From Streptomyces qinzhouensis (GTDB lineage Bacteria > Actinomycetota > Actinomycetes > Streptomycetales > Streptomycetaceae), in contig NZ_CP042266.1 of assembly GCF_007856155.1 (NCBI RefSeq), forward strand, positions 6,696,001-6,760,000: a stretch of DNA of 64,000 bases. The letters are read 5' to 3'. The notes beneath the pieces are model-generated. The model was not told where the DNA came from. It saw only the letters and a program-made list of their open reading frames with translations, and ran no database searches. Both the position numbers and the translations under genes were made by a program. This document shows positions 9,380-18,669 of this stretch, piece by piece (the stretch's first letter is position 1; each line of letters begins with the position of its first letter).

Positions 9380-10459
9380 TCAGTACACGGTCACCCCGTA
9401 CACCGACAGCGCCTCCCGCACCGGCTGGTGGATCGCGGAGCCGCTGGTTCCGGAGCAGCCCGAGCTGCCCGAGTGGATACCGAGCGCGGTGGAGCCCGAG
9501 AAGTGGGCGCCGCCGCTGTCGCCGCCCGCGGAACAGGCGGTCGTCCGGACCATGTTGTAGACGGGTCCGTCGCTGTAGTTGACGGTCACGTTCACGGCCG
9601 TGACCGTGCCGCTGGTGACCTTGGTGGTCGAGCCGCTCTTCTGGATCGACTGGCCGACGATGGCGTCGGCGGCCGACAGGATGTCCTGGTAGCCGCCGTT
9701 GTAGAGGTTGACCGTGCCCGGCGGCACGTCGGTGCCGTCGTAGCGGACGATCCCGTAGTCGTCGGTCGGGAAACTCGTCCCCTCCGTGACCCCGATCCGC
9801 GGTCCGCCCGACACCGCCGACCAGCTGCTCGCCACATTGGTGCAGTGGCCCGCGGTGAGGAAGTAGCGGATGTTGTTCCTGACCACGTTGAACGCGGCCG
9901 AGCAGCGGTAGCCGCCGCCGTAGATCGCGTCTCCGCCGGTGACCTCCTTGGTGAAGACCCCGGGCACGCGCTGGATGCGGACGGCGTCGCCCAGGGTGGC
10001 GGCCACGGTCCGCAGTCTCGCCAGGGAGCCGACGCTCAGGGACTGGTCCGCTTCGATGATCACCTGGTTGGCCGACGGGTCGATGCCCCACGACGTTCCG
10101 GGGATCTTCGCCCGGTTCTCCAGGACGCCCATCGCGTCCTCCAGTTGTGCCGTGGACCGCTCGACGACCTGGGCCCGGGCGCCGGAGGCCCGGACCTCGT
10201 CGGCGGCGGCCGGGTCGGTGACGGCGACGGTCAGCTCTCCCGTACGGGTGTCGAGGTAGGAGCCCGCGCCGCGGTCGCCGAGCTGTCGCTCCAGCTCGGC
10301 GTCGAGCGCGTAGGCGGCGGCCGGGGCGGTGACGCCGGGGCCCGGAGTGGGGACGGGGGCCGGGCCGGGTGCGGCGGTGGCGGTGCCCGCTCCGATGCCC
10401 GCCGCGGGCAGGGTCAGCAGAATGGAAAGGGCGATGCGCGCACCGAGCGTGCGTCTCAT
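9380..10459 (-). CDS. Secreted streptogrisin-like S1 serine protease with pro-region
   Basis: A 359-residue pre-pro-protease of the alpha-lytic/streptogrisin type. Residues 1-30 are a signal peptide, about 45-172 are the prodomain that assists folding, and the mature enzyme begins close to residue 173. The catalytic triad is H205 in FLTAGHC, D234 in TDDYGIVRY and S315 in GGDSGGAHF. Cys pairs 186/206 and one around the active serine fit the disulfides of this family. ATG 10459 follows AAGGAG eight bases upstream. It has no operon partner. Extracellular protein digestion is the expected role. Confidence 0.95.
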   Translation of the reverse strand: MRRTLGARIALSILLTLPAAGIGAGTATAAPGPAPVPTPGPGVTAPAAAYALDAELERQLGDRGAGSYLDTRTGELTVAVTDPAAADEVRASGARAQVVERSTAQLEDAMGVLENRAKIPGTSWGIDPSANQVIIEADQSLSVGSLARLRTVAATLGDAVRIQRVPGVFTKEVTGGDAIYGGGYRCSAAFNVVRNNIRYFLTAGHCTNVASSWSAVSGGPRIGVTEGTSFPTDDYGIVRYDGTDVPPGTVNLYNGGYQDILSAADAIVGQSIQKSGSTTKVTSGTVTAVNVTVNYSDGPVYNMVRTTACSAGGDSGGAHFSGSTALGIHSGSSGCSGTSGSAIHQPVREALSVYGVTVY

Positions 10460-10592
10460 GGGGGTGGTCTCCTTCGCAGTGATCCTCGGGTGGATTGTGG
10501 GGGTTTGCGAAGAGCAGTGTGGACCGGACCCAGCCCGGGTCGCCGCATCAATGTGGCATGCCCCTGTCACTCAAACAAGGGCGCGTGGTGGT

Positions 10593-10622
10593 GCGCCCGG
10601 GGCTCGCGCGGGCCCCGGGCGC
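10593..10622 (-). terminator. Hairpin downstream of the sphingomyelinase-like gene
   Basis: Perfect 11-bp arms GCGCCCGGGGC / GCCCCGGGCGC with an 8-nt loop, 35 nt past the stop of the minus-strand gene. Confidence 0.55.
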
Positions 10623-10656
10623 CGTTTCTCTGACGCTCAGTCGGATCCGCCGGCCG

Positions 10657-11655
10657 TCAGCGCCCGGACGCGACCACCGGATGGTGGTCCGACAGATGGG
10701 TGTACGTGTACGTCCGCCCCCAGCTGGACACGGTCCACGGCGCGCTCCGCTCCGCCACGGTCTCGTTCGTCCAGTTGGCCGGGCGGGCGTGTCCGGCCCG
10801 GTGGAGGACATGGTCGAGATCCTCGCTCGGGAGGCCCGGGTAGCGCTCGGCCGCGATCGAATTGCCGGTGGTGTCGAAGGAGTGCGGATGCCCGGCCCGG
10901 GCGTCCGCGTCCACCAGGCCCGCGTCGGCGAGCATCGCGGCGTACTCGGCCGAATGCCGGTCGACGTTCAGATCGCCCGCCACGATCACCTGCTCCGACG
11001 CCGGGATGTTCCTGGCGTCGAGGAACGCGTCCAGCTCACGGAACTGCCGGGCCCGGGTGGCCGCCGCCGCACCGGCCGCGCAGCCCGGGTCGGTGGACTG
11101 GGCGTGGGTGCCGACGATATGCGCCCGGGCGCCGTTCACCTCGAGCACCGCGTAGACGAAGCCCTTGTTGGACCACCGGTCCGAACCGCAGGCGTCCGCG
11201 TACACGTACTGCTCCTTGCGGATCACCGGCCACTTGCTGAGCACGGTCACCCCGCCGTCCTCGGGAGTGGTCGCCGAGTACGCCCCGCCGGTCGCGTCCC
11301 AGCCGGACCGGCCGCGGCCCAGCACCGGAGTCCGATGCGGATACCCGGCCGACGCCCGCCGCATCAGCAGGTCCGACGAGGAGTTGTCGAACGCCTCCTG
11401 GAGTACGACCACGTCATGGCCGCGGAAGAAGGACGCGGCGGGTATCTCCCGGGCCCGGTGGTCCTGCCCCCAGTTGGGATAGAGGGTCTTGCTCATCAGA
11501 AACGCGTTGTACGTCAGCACCCTCAGTCCCGGGGTGGTGCCGCCCGGCGCGGCGGCGGCCGGGGGAGCGGCCGCGACGAGACCGGCGGCGGCGAGGGCGG
11601 CCGACAGAGCCGCGGCGACGGCGCGGCGGGGCAGGGAGAGCGGGGAACGAGGCAC
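10657..11655 (-). CDS. Secreted sphingomyelin phosphodiesterase-like EEP-family enzyme
   Basis: A 332-residue secreted member of the endonuclease/exonuclease/phosphatase fold, closest to neutral sphingomyelinase C. After the signal peptide come LTYNAFLMSK (Asn metal ligand), VVLQEAFDN (metal-binding Glu), THAQSTDPGC (catalytic-site His), AGDLNVDRH (Asp and Asn), EDLDHVL and the C-terminal LSDHHPV with the catalytic Asp-His. The start is the GTG at 11655, with AGGAG five bases upstream; an ATG 33 bases further up has no comparable site. Sphingomyelin is absent from bacteria, so the substrate is likely a eukaryotic or environmental phospholipid. It is monocistronic. Confidence 0.9.
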   Translation of the reverse strand: MPRSPLSLPRRAVAAALSAALAAAGLVAAAPPAAAAPGGTTPGLRVLTYNAFLMSKTLYPNWGQDHRAREIPAASFFRGHDVVVLQEAFDNSSSDLLMRRASAGYPHRTPVLGRGRSGWDATGGAYSATTPEDGGVTVLSKWPVIRKEQYVYADACGSDRWSNKGFVYAVLEVNGARAHIVGTHAQSTDPGCAAGAAAATRARQFRELDAFLDARNIPASEQVIVAGDLNVDRHSAEYAAMLADAGLVDADARAGHPHSFDTTGNSIAAERYPGLPSEDLDHVLHRAGHARPANWTNETVAERSAPWTVSSWGRTYTYTHLSDHHPVVASGR

Positions 11656-11771
11656 GGTGACTCCTGGACTTCCGGGTCGGGGGTTCACTGGCGAAGATCG
11701 TCAAAAGCCATCCAATCAGCTCCGATTACCACCGGGTAATGACCGGGTGCCGGGTTGATTGCGGGCAACGG

Positions 11772-11777
11772 TAGGAT
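11772..11777 (+). promoter_or_regulatory. Possible -10 element for the b-subunit-like gene
   Basis: TAGGAT with no convincing -35; it would leave a 5' leader of about 130 nt before the TTG start. Shown only as the best candidate in the 258-bp divergent gap. Confidence 0.25.
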
Positions 11778-11913
11778 TGACCAAGCCCGCCGTCGCGTCC
11801 CGCGCCCGCGCGGGTGACGCGGCATCCTCCCGAGGGGTGGCGCGCCCCCGGCAGACGGTTGCCGGACAGCGACGGATCACCCCGGACACCTACGGACAAG
11901 GCAGGACGAGCCC

Positions 11914-12405
11914 TTGAACGACAAGCTTCTTCCCCTCGACATCGGCCCGCTCAACCCCACGGGCTGGGGCCTTGTCATCGGACTCGTGGCGTTCGCGCTC
12001 GTCTACGCCGTGCTCGCGGGCCGGCTGCTGCCGCGTGCCGCCGCCGTGATCGCCGAGCGCGAGGCGAAGACGCAGGGCGTCATGGACGCGGCCGACGAGG
12101 TCCGCGCCGAGGCCGAGGACATCCGCGCCCAGCGCGAGGCCATCCTGGCCGAGGCCCGCCACGAGGCGGCCCACACCCGCCAGCGGGCCCACGAGGAGGG
12201 CACCGCCCTGATCGCCGCCGCCCGCGAGGAGGGTCTGCGCGAGAAGGAGCGCATCGTCGCCGAGGGCGCCGCCGCCATCGAGGCCGAGCGGGTCGTCGCC
12301 GAGGCCGCGCTCCGCTCCGACGTGGACGCCTGGGCGCACTCGCTCGCCGAGCGCATCGTCGGCGAGCCGGTTCCCGGCCCCGAGGGCCGTCGTACCAACG
12401 GCTGA
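11914..12405 (+). CDS. Orphan F-type ATP synthase subunit b-like membrane coiled-coil protein
   Basis: A 163-residue protein with one transmembrane helix at about 18-40 (GWGLVIGLVAFALVYAVL) and then about 100 residues of uninterrupted charged helix rich in Ala, Glu and Arg, the layout of the ATP synthase peripheral-stalk b subunit. It starts at TTG 11914 and is not in an atp operon: neighbours are secreted hydrolases. The real AtpF is expected elsewhere, so this is an orphan paralogue that may serve as a membrane-tethered coiled coil with another role. A terminator with a T-run follows. The b-like assignment rests on architecture more than on specific residues. Confidence 0.75.
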   Translation: MNDKLLPLDIGPLNPTGWGLVIGLVAFALVYAVLAGRLLPRAAAVIAEREAKTQGVMDAADEVRAEAEDIRAQREAILAEARHEAAHTRQRAHEEGTALIAAAREEGLREKERIVAEGAAAIEAERVVAEAALRSDVDAWAHSLAERIVGEPVPGPEGRRTNG

Positions 12406-12450
12406 CACCCGCCGACGGCGGCCCCGAGCCGCCGATCGCATCCCATCGCA

Positions 12451-12496
12451 CGCCCGTGCGGGAACATCAGGTTCCCCGCACGGGCGTCGCGTTTTT
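12451..12496 (+). terminator. Rho-independent terminator with T-run
   Basis: Fifteen-bp arms beginning CGCCCGTGCGGG with one bulged base and a 5-nt loop, followed within six bases by TTTTT. One of the few canonical intrinsic terminators in the window; it ends the b-like gene. Confidence 0.8.
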
Positions 12497-12609
12497 CCTC
12501 CCGGAAACCACCCCTGAACCGCCACAGAAACCCCTTTCCATCCCACTCGCCCCCCTGACCTCATCGTCGCCCTCTGTTGCTCCGCGGTTCCCGGGAGTAC
12601 GGTCCGCCC

Positions 12610-14619
12610 ATGTCGACATGTGTGCGGGGCACCCGCTTGACGACGTACAGATCGCTCCTCGCGGCCTCGGTTGCCGCCCTGATGACCATGACCCTCTCCC
12701 CGGCCGGTGCTGCCGCGTCGACCGGGCCCGCGGCGGCGGCCCGGGAGAGCAGACCCGTCTACTCCTATGCCGACGCCGTCCGGGAGTCCGTCTGGGTCGA
12801 CACCCGGCTCGACGGGGACGGCGACGGCCGTACCGACCGGGTCGCGGTCGATGTGATCCGCCCCCGGGAGGCCGCCGCCCAGGGCCGCCGAGTCCCGGTG
12901 ATCATGGATGCCAGCCCGTACTACGCCTGCTGCGGCCGCGGTAACGAGGGCCAGCGCAAGACCTACGACGCCAACGGCAACCCGGTGCAGTTCCCCCTCT
13001 ACTACGACAACTACTTCGTTCCCCGCGGCTACGCCTTCGTCGCCGTCGACCTCGCCGGGACCAGCCGCTCCGACGGCTGTGTCGACACCGGCGGGCGCTC
13101 CGACGTCCAGTCCGCCAAGGCCGTCGTCGACTGGCTCAACGGCCGGGGCCGCGGCTACACCACCCGTACCGGCACCGACCGCGCCCGCGCCGACTGGTCC
13201 ACCGGCCGTACCGGAATGATCGGCAAGAGCTACGACGGCACCGTCGCCAACGGGGTCGCCGCCACCGGTGTCGAGGGCCTGGAGACCATCGTCCCCATCG
13301 GCGCCATCTCCTCCTGGTACGACTACTACTTCGCCAAGGGCGCCCCGCTCTTCGACTCCGGCCCCGACTGGCTGTCGAACCGCGTCGAGAGCCCCGAGGC
13401 CCGCACCCGCTGCGGCGCCGTCCAGCAGCGCCTCGTCGACGGGGCCCCGCGCTCCGGCGACCTGACTCGGCTCTGGGCCGAGCGGGACTACGTACCCGAC
13501 GCGGACCGGGTGAAGGCGAGCGTCTTCGCCGTCCACGGCATGCAGGACCTGAACGTCCGCGGCAAGCACTTCGGACAGTGGTGGGACGCCCTGGCGGCGG
13601 CCGGGGTCGAGCGGAAGGTCTGGCTCTCCCAGGTCGGCCATGTCGACCCGTTCGACTTCCGGCGGGCCGAGTGGGTACGGACCCTCCACCGCTGGTTCGA
13701 CCACTACCTCCTCGGCTACGACAACGGCATCGACGACGAGCCCATGGCCGATGTCGAACGCGCCCCCGACCAGTGGTCCACCGACCGCGTCTGGCCCCCG
13801 GCCGGCACCCGGGCCACCACCCTGCGCCCCGGCAACGGCACCGAGCCCGGTGTCGGCACGCTCTCCCTCCGGCCGGCCCGCCCCGGCGCCACCGAGACCT
13901 TCACCGACGCCCCGCAGCTCGACGAGATCGACTGGTCCGCCGCGGTCGACCGCTCCACCACCGCCAAGGCCGGGTTCATCAGCAAGCCCCTCACCAGGGA
14001 GCTGCGGCTCGCCGGCTCCGGCAAGGTCACCGTGACCGCGACGCCCACCACCACGAGCGCCCATCTCTCCGCCGTCCTGGTCGATCTCGGCCCCGCCACC
14101 ATCCGGGACTACGCGGCCGCGGGCGAAGGCATCACCACCCTCACCGAGCGCACCTGCTGGGGCACGAGCGCCCCCGGCGACAGCGCCTGCTTCAAGGAGA
14201 CCCGGGCCGCCACCGCCGATGTCGGCTTCACCGTCTTCAGCCGGGGCTGGGCCGACCTCGGCAACCACGCGTCCGACGCCGTGGGCCGCCCGCTGACCCC
14301 CGGCAAGAAGCACACCATCACCCTCGACCTGCACGCGACCGACCATGTCGTCCCGGCCGGCCACCGCCTCGCGCTGATCGTCGCCGGAACCGACCGCTAT
14401 CTCATCGAACCGCCCGCGAGCACCCCCACCCTCACCCTCGACCTGGCGCGCACCCGAGCCGAACTGCCCCTGGTGGGCGGCGCGGCCGCGTTCGCCCGGG
14501 CCGGCTCCGGCACCCCCGCCGACGCGACCGCCACGACCGTTCCGCGCCTGACCGGCCCGGCCGACTCCGTCGCCGGCCCGCGCCCGATCGACCCGATCCC
14601 CGGCAGCAACCGCCGATGA
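12610..14619 (+). CDS. Secreted CocE/X-Pro dipeptidyl-peptidase-type hydrolase
   Basis: A 669-residue serine hydrolase of the X-Pro dipeptidyl-peptidase / CocE-NonD family. A signal peptide occupies about 1-42. The alpha/beta-hydrolase domain has GKSYDG with the nucleophile S207, HGMQDLNV with the acid, and QVGHVDPF with the His. The C-terminal ~200 residues are the jelly-roll domain typical of this family. The start is taken as ATG 12610; a TTG 33 bases upstream is possible. It probably trims proline-containing oligopeptides outside the cell. Its stop overlaps the ATG of a 17-codon frame that leads into the carboxypeptidase gene, so the two are likely translationally linked and work on the same peptides. 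Confidence 0.9.
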   Translation: MSTCVRGTRLTTYRSLLAASVAALMTMTLSPAGAAASTGPAAAARESRPVYSYADAVRESVWVDTRLDGDGDGRTDRVAVDVIRPREAAAQGRRVPVIMDASPYYACCGRGNEGQRKTYDANGNPVQFPLYYDNYFVPRGYAFVAVDLAGTSRSDGCVDTGGRSDVQSAKAVVDWLNGRGRGYTTRTGTDRARADWSTGRTGMIGKSYDGTVANGVAATGVEGLETIVPIGAISSWYDYYFAKGAPLFDSGPDWLSNRVESPEARTRCGAVQQRLVDGAPRSGDLTRLWAERDYVPDADRVKASVFAVHGMQDLNVRGKHFGQWWDALAAAGVERKVWLSQVGHVDPFDFRRAEWVRTLHRWFDHYLLGYDNGIDDEPMADVERAPDQWSTDRVWPPAGTRATTLRPGNGTEPGVGTLSLRPARPGATETFTDAPQLDEIDWSAAVDRSTTAKAGFISKPLTRELRLAGSGKVTVTATPTTTSAHLSAVLVDLGPATIRDYAAAGEGITTLTERTCWGTSAPGDSACFKETRAATADVGFTVFSRGWADLGNHASDAVGRPLTPGKKHTITLDLHATDHVVPAGHRLALIVAGTDRYLIEPPASTPTLTLDLARTRAELPLVGGAAAFARAGSGTPADATATTVPRLTGPADSVAGPRPIDPIPGSNRR

Positions 14620-14674
14620 ACCCGGGTAACCCGCGTATCCGCCCGATCCCCGGAGACCACCGCCGATGAACCCG
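14592..14674 (+). repeat. Imperfect 50-bp tandem duplication at the peptidase-carboxypeptidase junction
   Basis: Copy one starts at 14592 and copy two at 14642; both contain CCCGATCCCCGG, five variable bases, then ACCGCCGATGAACCCG. CCCGCGTATCCGC also follows each copy. The duplication doubled the stop/start junction. Confidence 0.75.
14616..14669 (+). CDS. Tiny 17-codon ORF created by the junction duplication
   Basis: ATG 14616 overlaps the TGA of the upstream hydrolase, and its own TGA (14667-14669) overlaps the ATG of the carboxypeptidase. The predicted peptide is Pro/Arg-rich ([17 protein letters not shown]). A duplication product is the simplest origin, but ribosomes could reinitiate through it and keep the two peptidases coupled. 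Confidence 0.35.
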   Translation: MNPGNPRIRPIPGDHRR

Positions 14675-15961
14675 CGTATCCGCGCCCTCACGATCGGGGC
14701 GGCCGCCGCCGCGCTCGCCGCCCCCCTGCTCACCACCCCCGCCCAGGCCGCCCACGACTCCACACCCCGTCCGCCGCGCACCGGCTTCGAGACCAGCGAC
14801 GGCGCCCGCTGGACCGGCCAGCCCGAGGAGCAGTCCTTCCTCGCCGCCGTCGACCGGGGCAGCGACCGGGTCTCGGTCGCCCGGATCGGCACGACCCAGC
14901 AGAACCGGCCGCTCCAACTGGTCACGGTCGGAAACCGGCACGCCGACAGCACGGTGCTGCTGATCTGCTCCCAGCACGGCGACGAACCGGCGGGCCGGGA
15001 GGCCTGTCTCAGCACCGTCCGCGACCTCGGCTTCGCCCGGGACCGCGAGACCCGGCGGCTGCTCGACCGCACCCGGATCCTGGTCGTCCCCACGGCCAAC
15101 CCGGACGGCCGGGCCGCCGACACCCGCGGCAACGCCGACGGCGTCGACATCAACCGCGACCATCTCGCCCTGAAGACCGCCGAGGCCCGGGCCGTCGCCG
15201 CCGTCCTGCGCGACCAGCGCCCCGACATCGTCTACGACCTGCACGAGTACGGTGCCACCCCGCGCTACTACGACAAGCAGTTGTTCGATCTGTGGCCCCG
15301 TAACCTCAACACCCACCGGAAGGTCCACGAGGAGTCCCGGAAGCTCTCCGGCGATTACGTCCGCCCGGCCGCGCACGAAGCGGGCTACAACACCGGTACG
15401 TACGGCATCTGGACCGACCCCGAGACCGGCGAGCCGATCCGCCAGGTCGCGGGCGACGGCCAGGAGCGCATCCTGCGCAACGCCACCGGGGTCAAGAACG
15501 CGATCGGGCTGCTCATCGAGAGCCGGGTCGATGCGCAGACCCCTGAGGAACAGGCCGACGAATCGGTCAACAACCGGCGCCGGGTGGGCAGTCAGCTCGC
15601 CGCGCTCGACGGACTGTTCTCGTACGCCGACGAGCGCCGCGGCCGGATCGACGCGGCCACCGCGGCGGCCCGTACCGCCGGATTCCACGACCGCGGCCCG
15701 GTCTACCTCGGCGGCGCCGACAACGACCCGGCGACCCCGGAGGAGACCCTCGCCGACCCGCCGTGCGGCTATCGGCTCGACGCCGCCCAGTGGACCGGCG
15801 TACGCGACGAACTCGCCCTGCACGGCGTCGCCGCGCGGCCGGACCGGGACGGCGGGGCCCTGGTCCCGCTGCGGCAGTCGAAGCGGCAGCTCGTACCCCT
15901 GCTGCTGGACGCGCGTGCGACCTATCACCTGACGAAGGGACAGCCCGAAACAAGCTGCTGA
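14666..15961 (+). CDS. Secreted M14-family zinc carboxypeptidase
   Basis: A 431-residue metallocarboxypeptidase. A signal peptide runs to about residue 28 (TPAQA-A). Zinc ligands fit the M14 pattern: H104 and E107 in QHGDEPAG and H193 in DLHEYG, with the general base E285 in LIESRVD. The NPDGR and DINRDH segments also match the family. Unlike digestive carboxypeptidases it lacks a long propeptide. It would remove C-terminal residues from peptides or wall fragments outside the cell. It follows the X-Pro hydrolase through the duplicated stop/start junction, suggesting a joint peptide-scavenging role. Confidence 0.9.
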   Translation: MNPRIRALTIGAAAAALAAPLLTTPAQAAHDSTPRPPRTGFETSDGARWTGQPEEQSFLAAVDRGSDRVSVARIGTTQQNRPLQLVTVGNRHADSTVLLICSQHGDEPAGREACLSTVRDLGFARDRETRRLLDRTRILVVPTANPDGRAADTRGNADGVDINRDHLALKTAEARAVAAVLRDQRPDIVYDLHEYGATPRYYDKQLFDLWPRNLNTHRKVHEESRKLSGDYVRPAAHEAGYNTGTYGIWTDPETGEPIRQVAGDGQERILRNATGVKNAIGLLIESRVDAQTPEEQADESVNNRRRVGSQLAALDGLFSYADERRGRIDAATAAARTAGFHDRGPVYLGGADNDPATPEETLADPPCGYRLDAAQWTGVRDELALHGVAARPDRDGGALVPLRQSKRQLVPLLLDARATYHLTKGQPETSC

Positions 15962-16013
15962 ACCGGGCCCGTCGAACCGGGCCTGTTGCACGGGGCGGCA
16001 CCGGCCACCTGTG

Positions 16014-16063
16014 GTAGGGCATAACCGAGGCAAACGGAGCGAATCAGGCCATGCCTCGCCTAC
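16014..16063 (+). promoter_or_regulatory. Nested inverted repeats in the BCCT leader
   Basis: GTAGG at 16014-16018 pairs with CCTAC at 16059-16063, and GAGGCA at 16027-16032 pairs with TGCCTC at 16052-16057. The structure ends six bases before the probable ribosome site of the transporter. It could be an operator or an RNA structure controlling translation. Confidence 0.4.
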
Positions 16064-16081
16064 CGCATGAAAGGTGTACCT

Positions 16082-17785
16082 GTGTCGCACGGATCCACCC
16101 CCGACGACCGGGGGGCCCGGCCGGTCACCACCGAGCCCCCCGGACTGCCCCAGCCCCACGGGCAGCCCGTCACCGACCGGATCGTCTTCGGTGTCGCCGC
16201 CGTCCTCACCCTGGCGTTCGTCGTCTGGGGCGCGATCGCCACCGACTCCCTGGAGACGGTCTCCAGCACCCTCCTCGAATGGCTCATCAAGAACGGCGGC
16301 TGGGCCTTCGTCCTCGCCGCCTCCGGATTCGTCGTCTTCGCGCTCTGGCTCGCCATCAGCCGGTACGGGAGGATCCCGCTGGGCGAGGAGGGCGCGGCGC
16401 CCGAATTCCGTACGGTCTCCTGGGTCGCGATGATGTTCAGCGCGGGTATGGGCATCGGCCTGATGTTCTACGGGGTGAGCGAACCCCTCGCGCACTTCCT
16501 CTCGCCCCCGCCCGGCACCTCCCCGGGCACTCCGGGCGAGGCCATGCAGATCGCCATGGCCACCACCCTCTTCCACTGGACCCTGCACCCCTGGGGGATC
16601 TACGCGGTCGTCGGACTCGCCATCGCCTACAGCACCTTCCGCCGCGGCCGCCGCCAGACCATCAGCGCCGTCTTCGAACCCCTGATCGGCGCCCGCCGCT
16701 GCGCGGGCGGCACCGGCCGGGTCATCGATATTCTGGCGATCTTCGCCACCCTCTTCGGCTCCGCCGCCTCGCTGGGTCTCGGTGCCCTCCAGATCGGCAG
16801 CGGCATCACCGAACTCGGCTGGCTGGACACCGTCGGCACCACCCTGCTGGTGAGTGTGATCGCGGTGCTCACCGCCGCGTTCGTGCTCTCGGCCGTCTCC
16901 GGGGTTGAACGCGGCATCCAGTGGCTCTCCAACACCAATATGGTCCTCGCGCTGGTGCTGGTCCTCTTCGTCTTCATCGCCGGACCCACCATCATCGTGC
17001 TCGACCTGCTGCCGACCTCCATCGCCGCCTACTTCGCCGAACTGCCCGAACTCGCCGGACGCACCGAGGCCACCGGCGGCAAGGCCGTCGCCGACTGGCT
17101 GAGCAACTGGACGGTCTTCTACTGGGCGTGGTGGATCTCCTGGACCCCCTTCGTCGGCATGTTCATCGCCCGGATCAGCCGCGGCCGGACCATCCGCCAG
17201 TTCATCGGCGGGGTCATCCTCGTCCCCAGCACCGTCAGCCTGGTCTGGTTCGCGGTCTTCGGCGGCACCGCGATGAAGCTCGCCGAACACCAGAGGATCG
17301 GCGACGAGGCCACCCCGGAGGCCCAGCTCTTCGCCGTCCTCCAGCAGTATCCGATCGCCACCGCCACCAGCATTCTGGTGATGATCCTGGTCGGTATCTT
17401 CTTCGTCTCGGGCGCCGACGCCGCGTCCGTGGTGATGGGCACCCTCTCCCAGCACGGCACCTTCGAACCGGCCAGGCTGGTCGTGGTGTTCTGGGGCATC
17501 GTCACCGGCGCGGTCGCCGCGATCATGCTGCTGATCGGCAACGGCGAGGGCGACGCGCTCGCCGGACTCCAGAATCTGACCATCCTGGTCGCCGCGCCGT
17601 TCGTCGTGGTGATGATCGGCATGTGTATGGCCCTGATGCGCGATCTGCGGCACGACCCCCTGATCGTCCGCAACGAGGTCGGCACGGAGGCCATGGAGTC
17701 GGCCGTGATCGCGGGCCATGAGAAGTACGACGGCGACTTCGAGTTCCGGATCGGCCCGGGCCCCTCGGGACCGCCCGGCGGCTGA
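16082..17785 (+). CDS. BCCT-family betaine/choline/carnitine transporter
   Basis: A 567-residue secondary transporter with about 12 membrane helices. The family signature is seen in helix 8-9: WWISWTPFVGMFIARISRGR followed by TIRQFI, and the Trp-rich WTLHPWGIY in helix 4. BCCT carriers import glycine betaine or related compounds with sodium or protons for osmoprotection. GTG 16082 is chosen because AAAGGTG lies six bases upstream; the in-frame ATG at 16067 has no ribosome site. The tail after the last helix is about 45 residues and might sense osmotic stress as in BetP, though it is shorter. It is monocistronic. Confidence 0.92.
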   Translation: MSHGSTPDDRGARPVTTEPPGLPQPHGQPVTDRIVFGVAAVLTLAFVVWGAIATDSLETVSSTLLEWLIKNGGWAFVLAASGFVVFALWLAISRYGRIPLGEEGAAPEFRTVSWVAMMFSAGMGIGLMFYGVSEPLAHFLSPPPGTSPGTPGEAMQIAMATTLFHWTLHPWGIYAVVGLAIAYSTFRRGRRQTISAVFEPLIGARRCAGGTGRVIDILAIFATLFGSAASLGLGALQIGSGITELGWLDTVGTTLLVSVIAVLTAAFVLSAVSGVERGIQWLSNTNMVLALVLVLFVFIAGPTIIVLDLLPTSIAAYFAELPELAGRTEATGGKAVADWLSNWTVFYWAWWISWTPFVGMFIARISRGRTIRQFIGGVILVPSTVSLVWFAVFGGTAMKLAEHQRIGDEATPEAQLFAVLQQYPIATATSILVMILVGIFFVSGADAASVVMGTLSQHGTFEPARLVVVFWGIVTGAVAAIMLLIGNGEGDALAGLQNLTILVAAPFVVVMIGMCMALMRDLRHDPLIVRNEVGTEAMESAVIAGHEKYDGDFEFRIGPGPSGPPGG

Positions 17786-17817
17786 GCCCGGGACCGTACC
17801 GGAAAGCCGCGGCCGTA

Positions 17818-18621
17818 TCAGTCCCCCGGCTTCTCCCAGACGGAGACATGACCACGGCTCTCACCTGTGAACGGGGTGCGCGACCAGTCCTCCCAGCGGT
17901 CGCGCAGCACCATCCCGGCGAGCCTCGCCATCAGATCCAGCTCCGCGGGCCAGACATAGCGGAACGGGATCGCCCGGTACCGGATGCTCCCGTCCTCCCG
18001 CCGTAGGAAGTGGTGCGAGGTCATCGACTGGTCCGCCGGGTCGAGGGTGTCGAACCCCCAGCGGCGGGTGCCGATATGGAACGGCACCGCGGTCTGCCCC
18101 GGCGGCAGCAGCCGCAGATCGGGCACGCCCACCTCGACCACGAAGGTGCCGCCGGGCCGCAGCTGGGCGGCGGCGTTGCGGAAGCACTCCACCTGGGCGT
18201 CCTGCGTCGTCAGATTGTTGATGGTGTTGTACACGAGGTACGCGACGGAGAACCGGCCCGCGCCGTCCGGCACCCGGGCCGTGGTGAAATCACCGATCGT
18301 CACCCCGACGGCGTCCCCGCCCGGCTTCTCCCGCAGCCGCCGCACCATGGCCCGGGACAGCTCGACCCCGTGCACCGGGACCCCGCGCGCGGCGAGCGGC
18401 AGCGCGATCCGGCCGGTCCCGACGCCGAACTCCAGGGCCGGTCCGTCCCCGGCGAGCCCGGCGAGCAGACCGGCCACGGGATCCACCGCCGCGGGCCGGA
18501 ACATCTCCGCCGAGCCCTCGTCGTAGTCCGCCGCGACGCTCTCTCCGAAAAATCCGTCCTCGTCGATGCCCTCGTCGATGCCTTCGTCGTTGCCCTCGCC
18601 GATGTCCGTGTCGATGTCCAT
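17818..18621 (-). CDS. Class I SAM-dependent methyltransferase
   Basis: A 267-residue soluble methyltransferase. LEFGVGTGR (about residues 78-86) is motif I for S-adenosylmethionine binding, followed by VHGVELS (motif II acidic residue) and LRPGGTFVVEV. The first ~40 residues are unusually acidic with repeated Asp-Glu-Gly-Ile and are unlikely to be catalytic. The substrate is unknown. ATG 18621 is used; in-frame residues further upstream are compositionally non-coding. It sits downstream of tex on the same strand but a hairpin separates them. Confidence 0.85.
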   Translation of the reverse strand: MDIDTDIGEGNDEGIDEGIDEDGFFGESVAADYDEGSAEMFRPAAVDPVAGLLAGLAGDGPALEFGVGTGRIALPLAARGVPVHGVELSRAMVRRLREKPGGDAVGVTIGDFTTARVPDGAGRFSVAYLVYNTINNLTTQDAQVECFRNAAAQLRPGGTFVVEVGVPDLRLLPPGQTAVPFHIGTRRWGFDTLDPADQSMTSHHFLRREDGSIRYRAIPFRYVWPAELDLMARLAGMVLRDRWEDWSRTPFTGESRGHVSVWEKPGD

Positions 18622-18669
18622 TCGGGGAACGTATCCCCGCCGCCCTATCACCGCGCGGTCATTTCCGGC

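Noticed and set aside
11890..15228. 1112-codon minus-strand frame
   Set aside because: Covers three plus-strand genes with clear catalytic motifs; its sequence is Gly/Ala/Asp-rich without any family.
14432..17719. 1095-codon minus-strand frame
   Set aside because: Shadow of the carboxypeptidase and BCCT genes.
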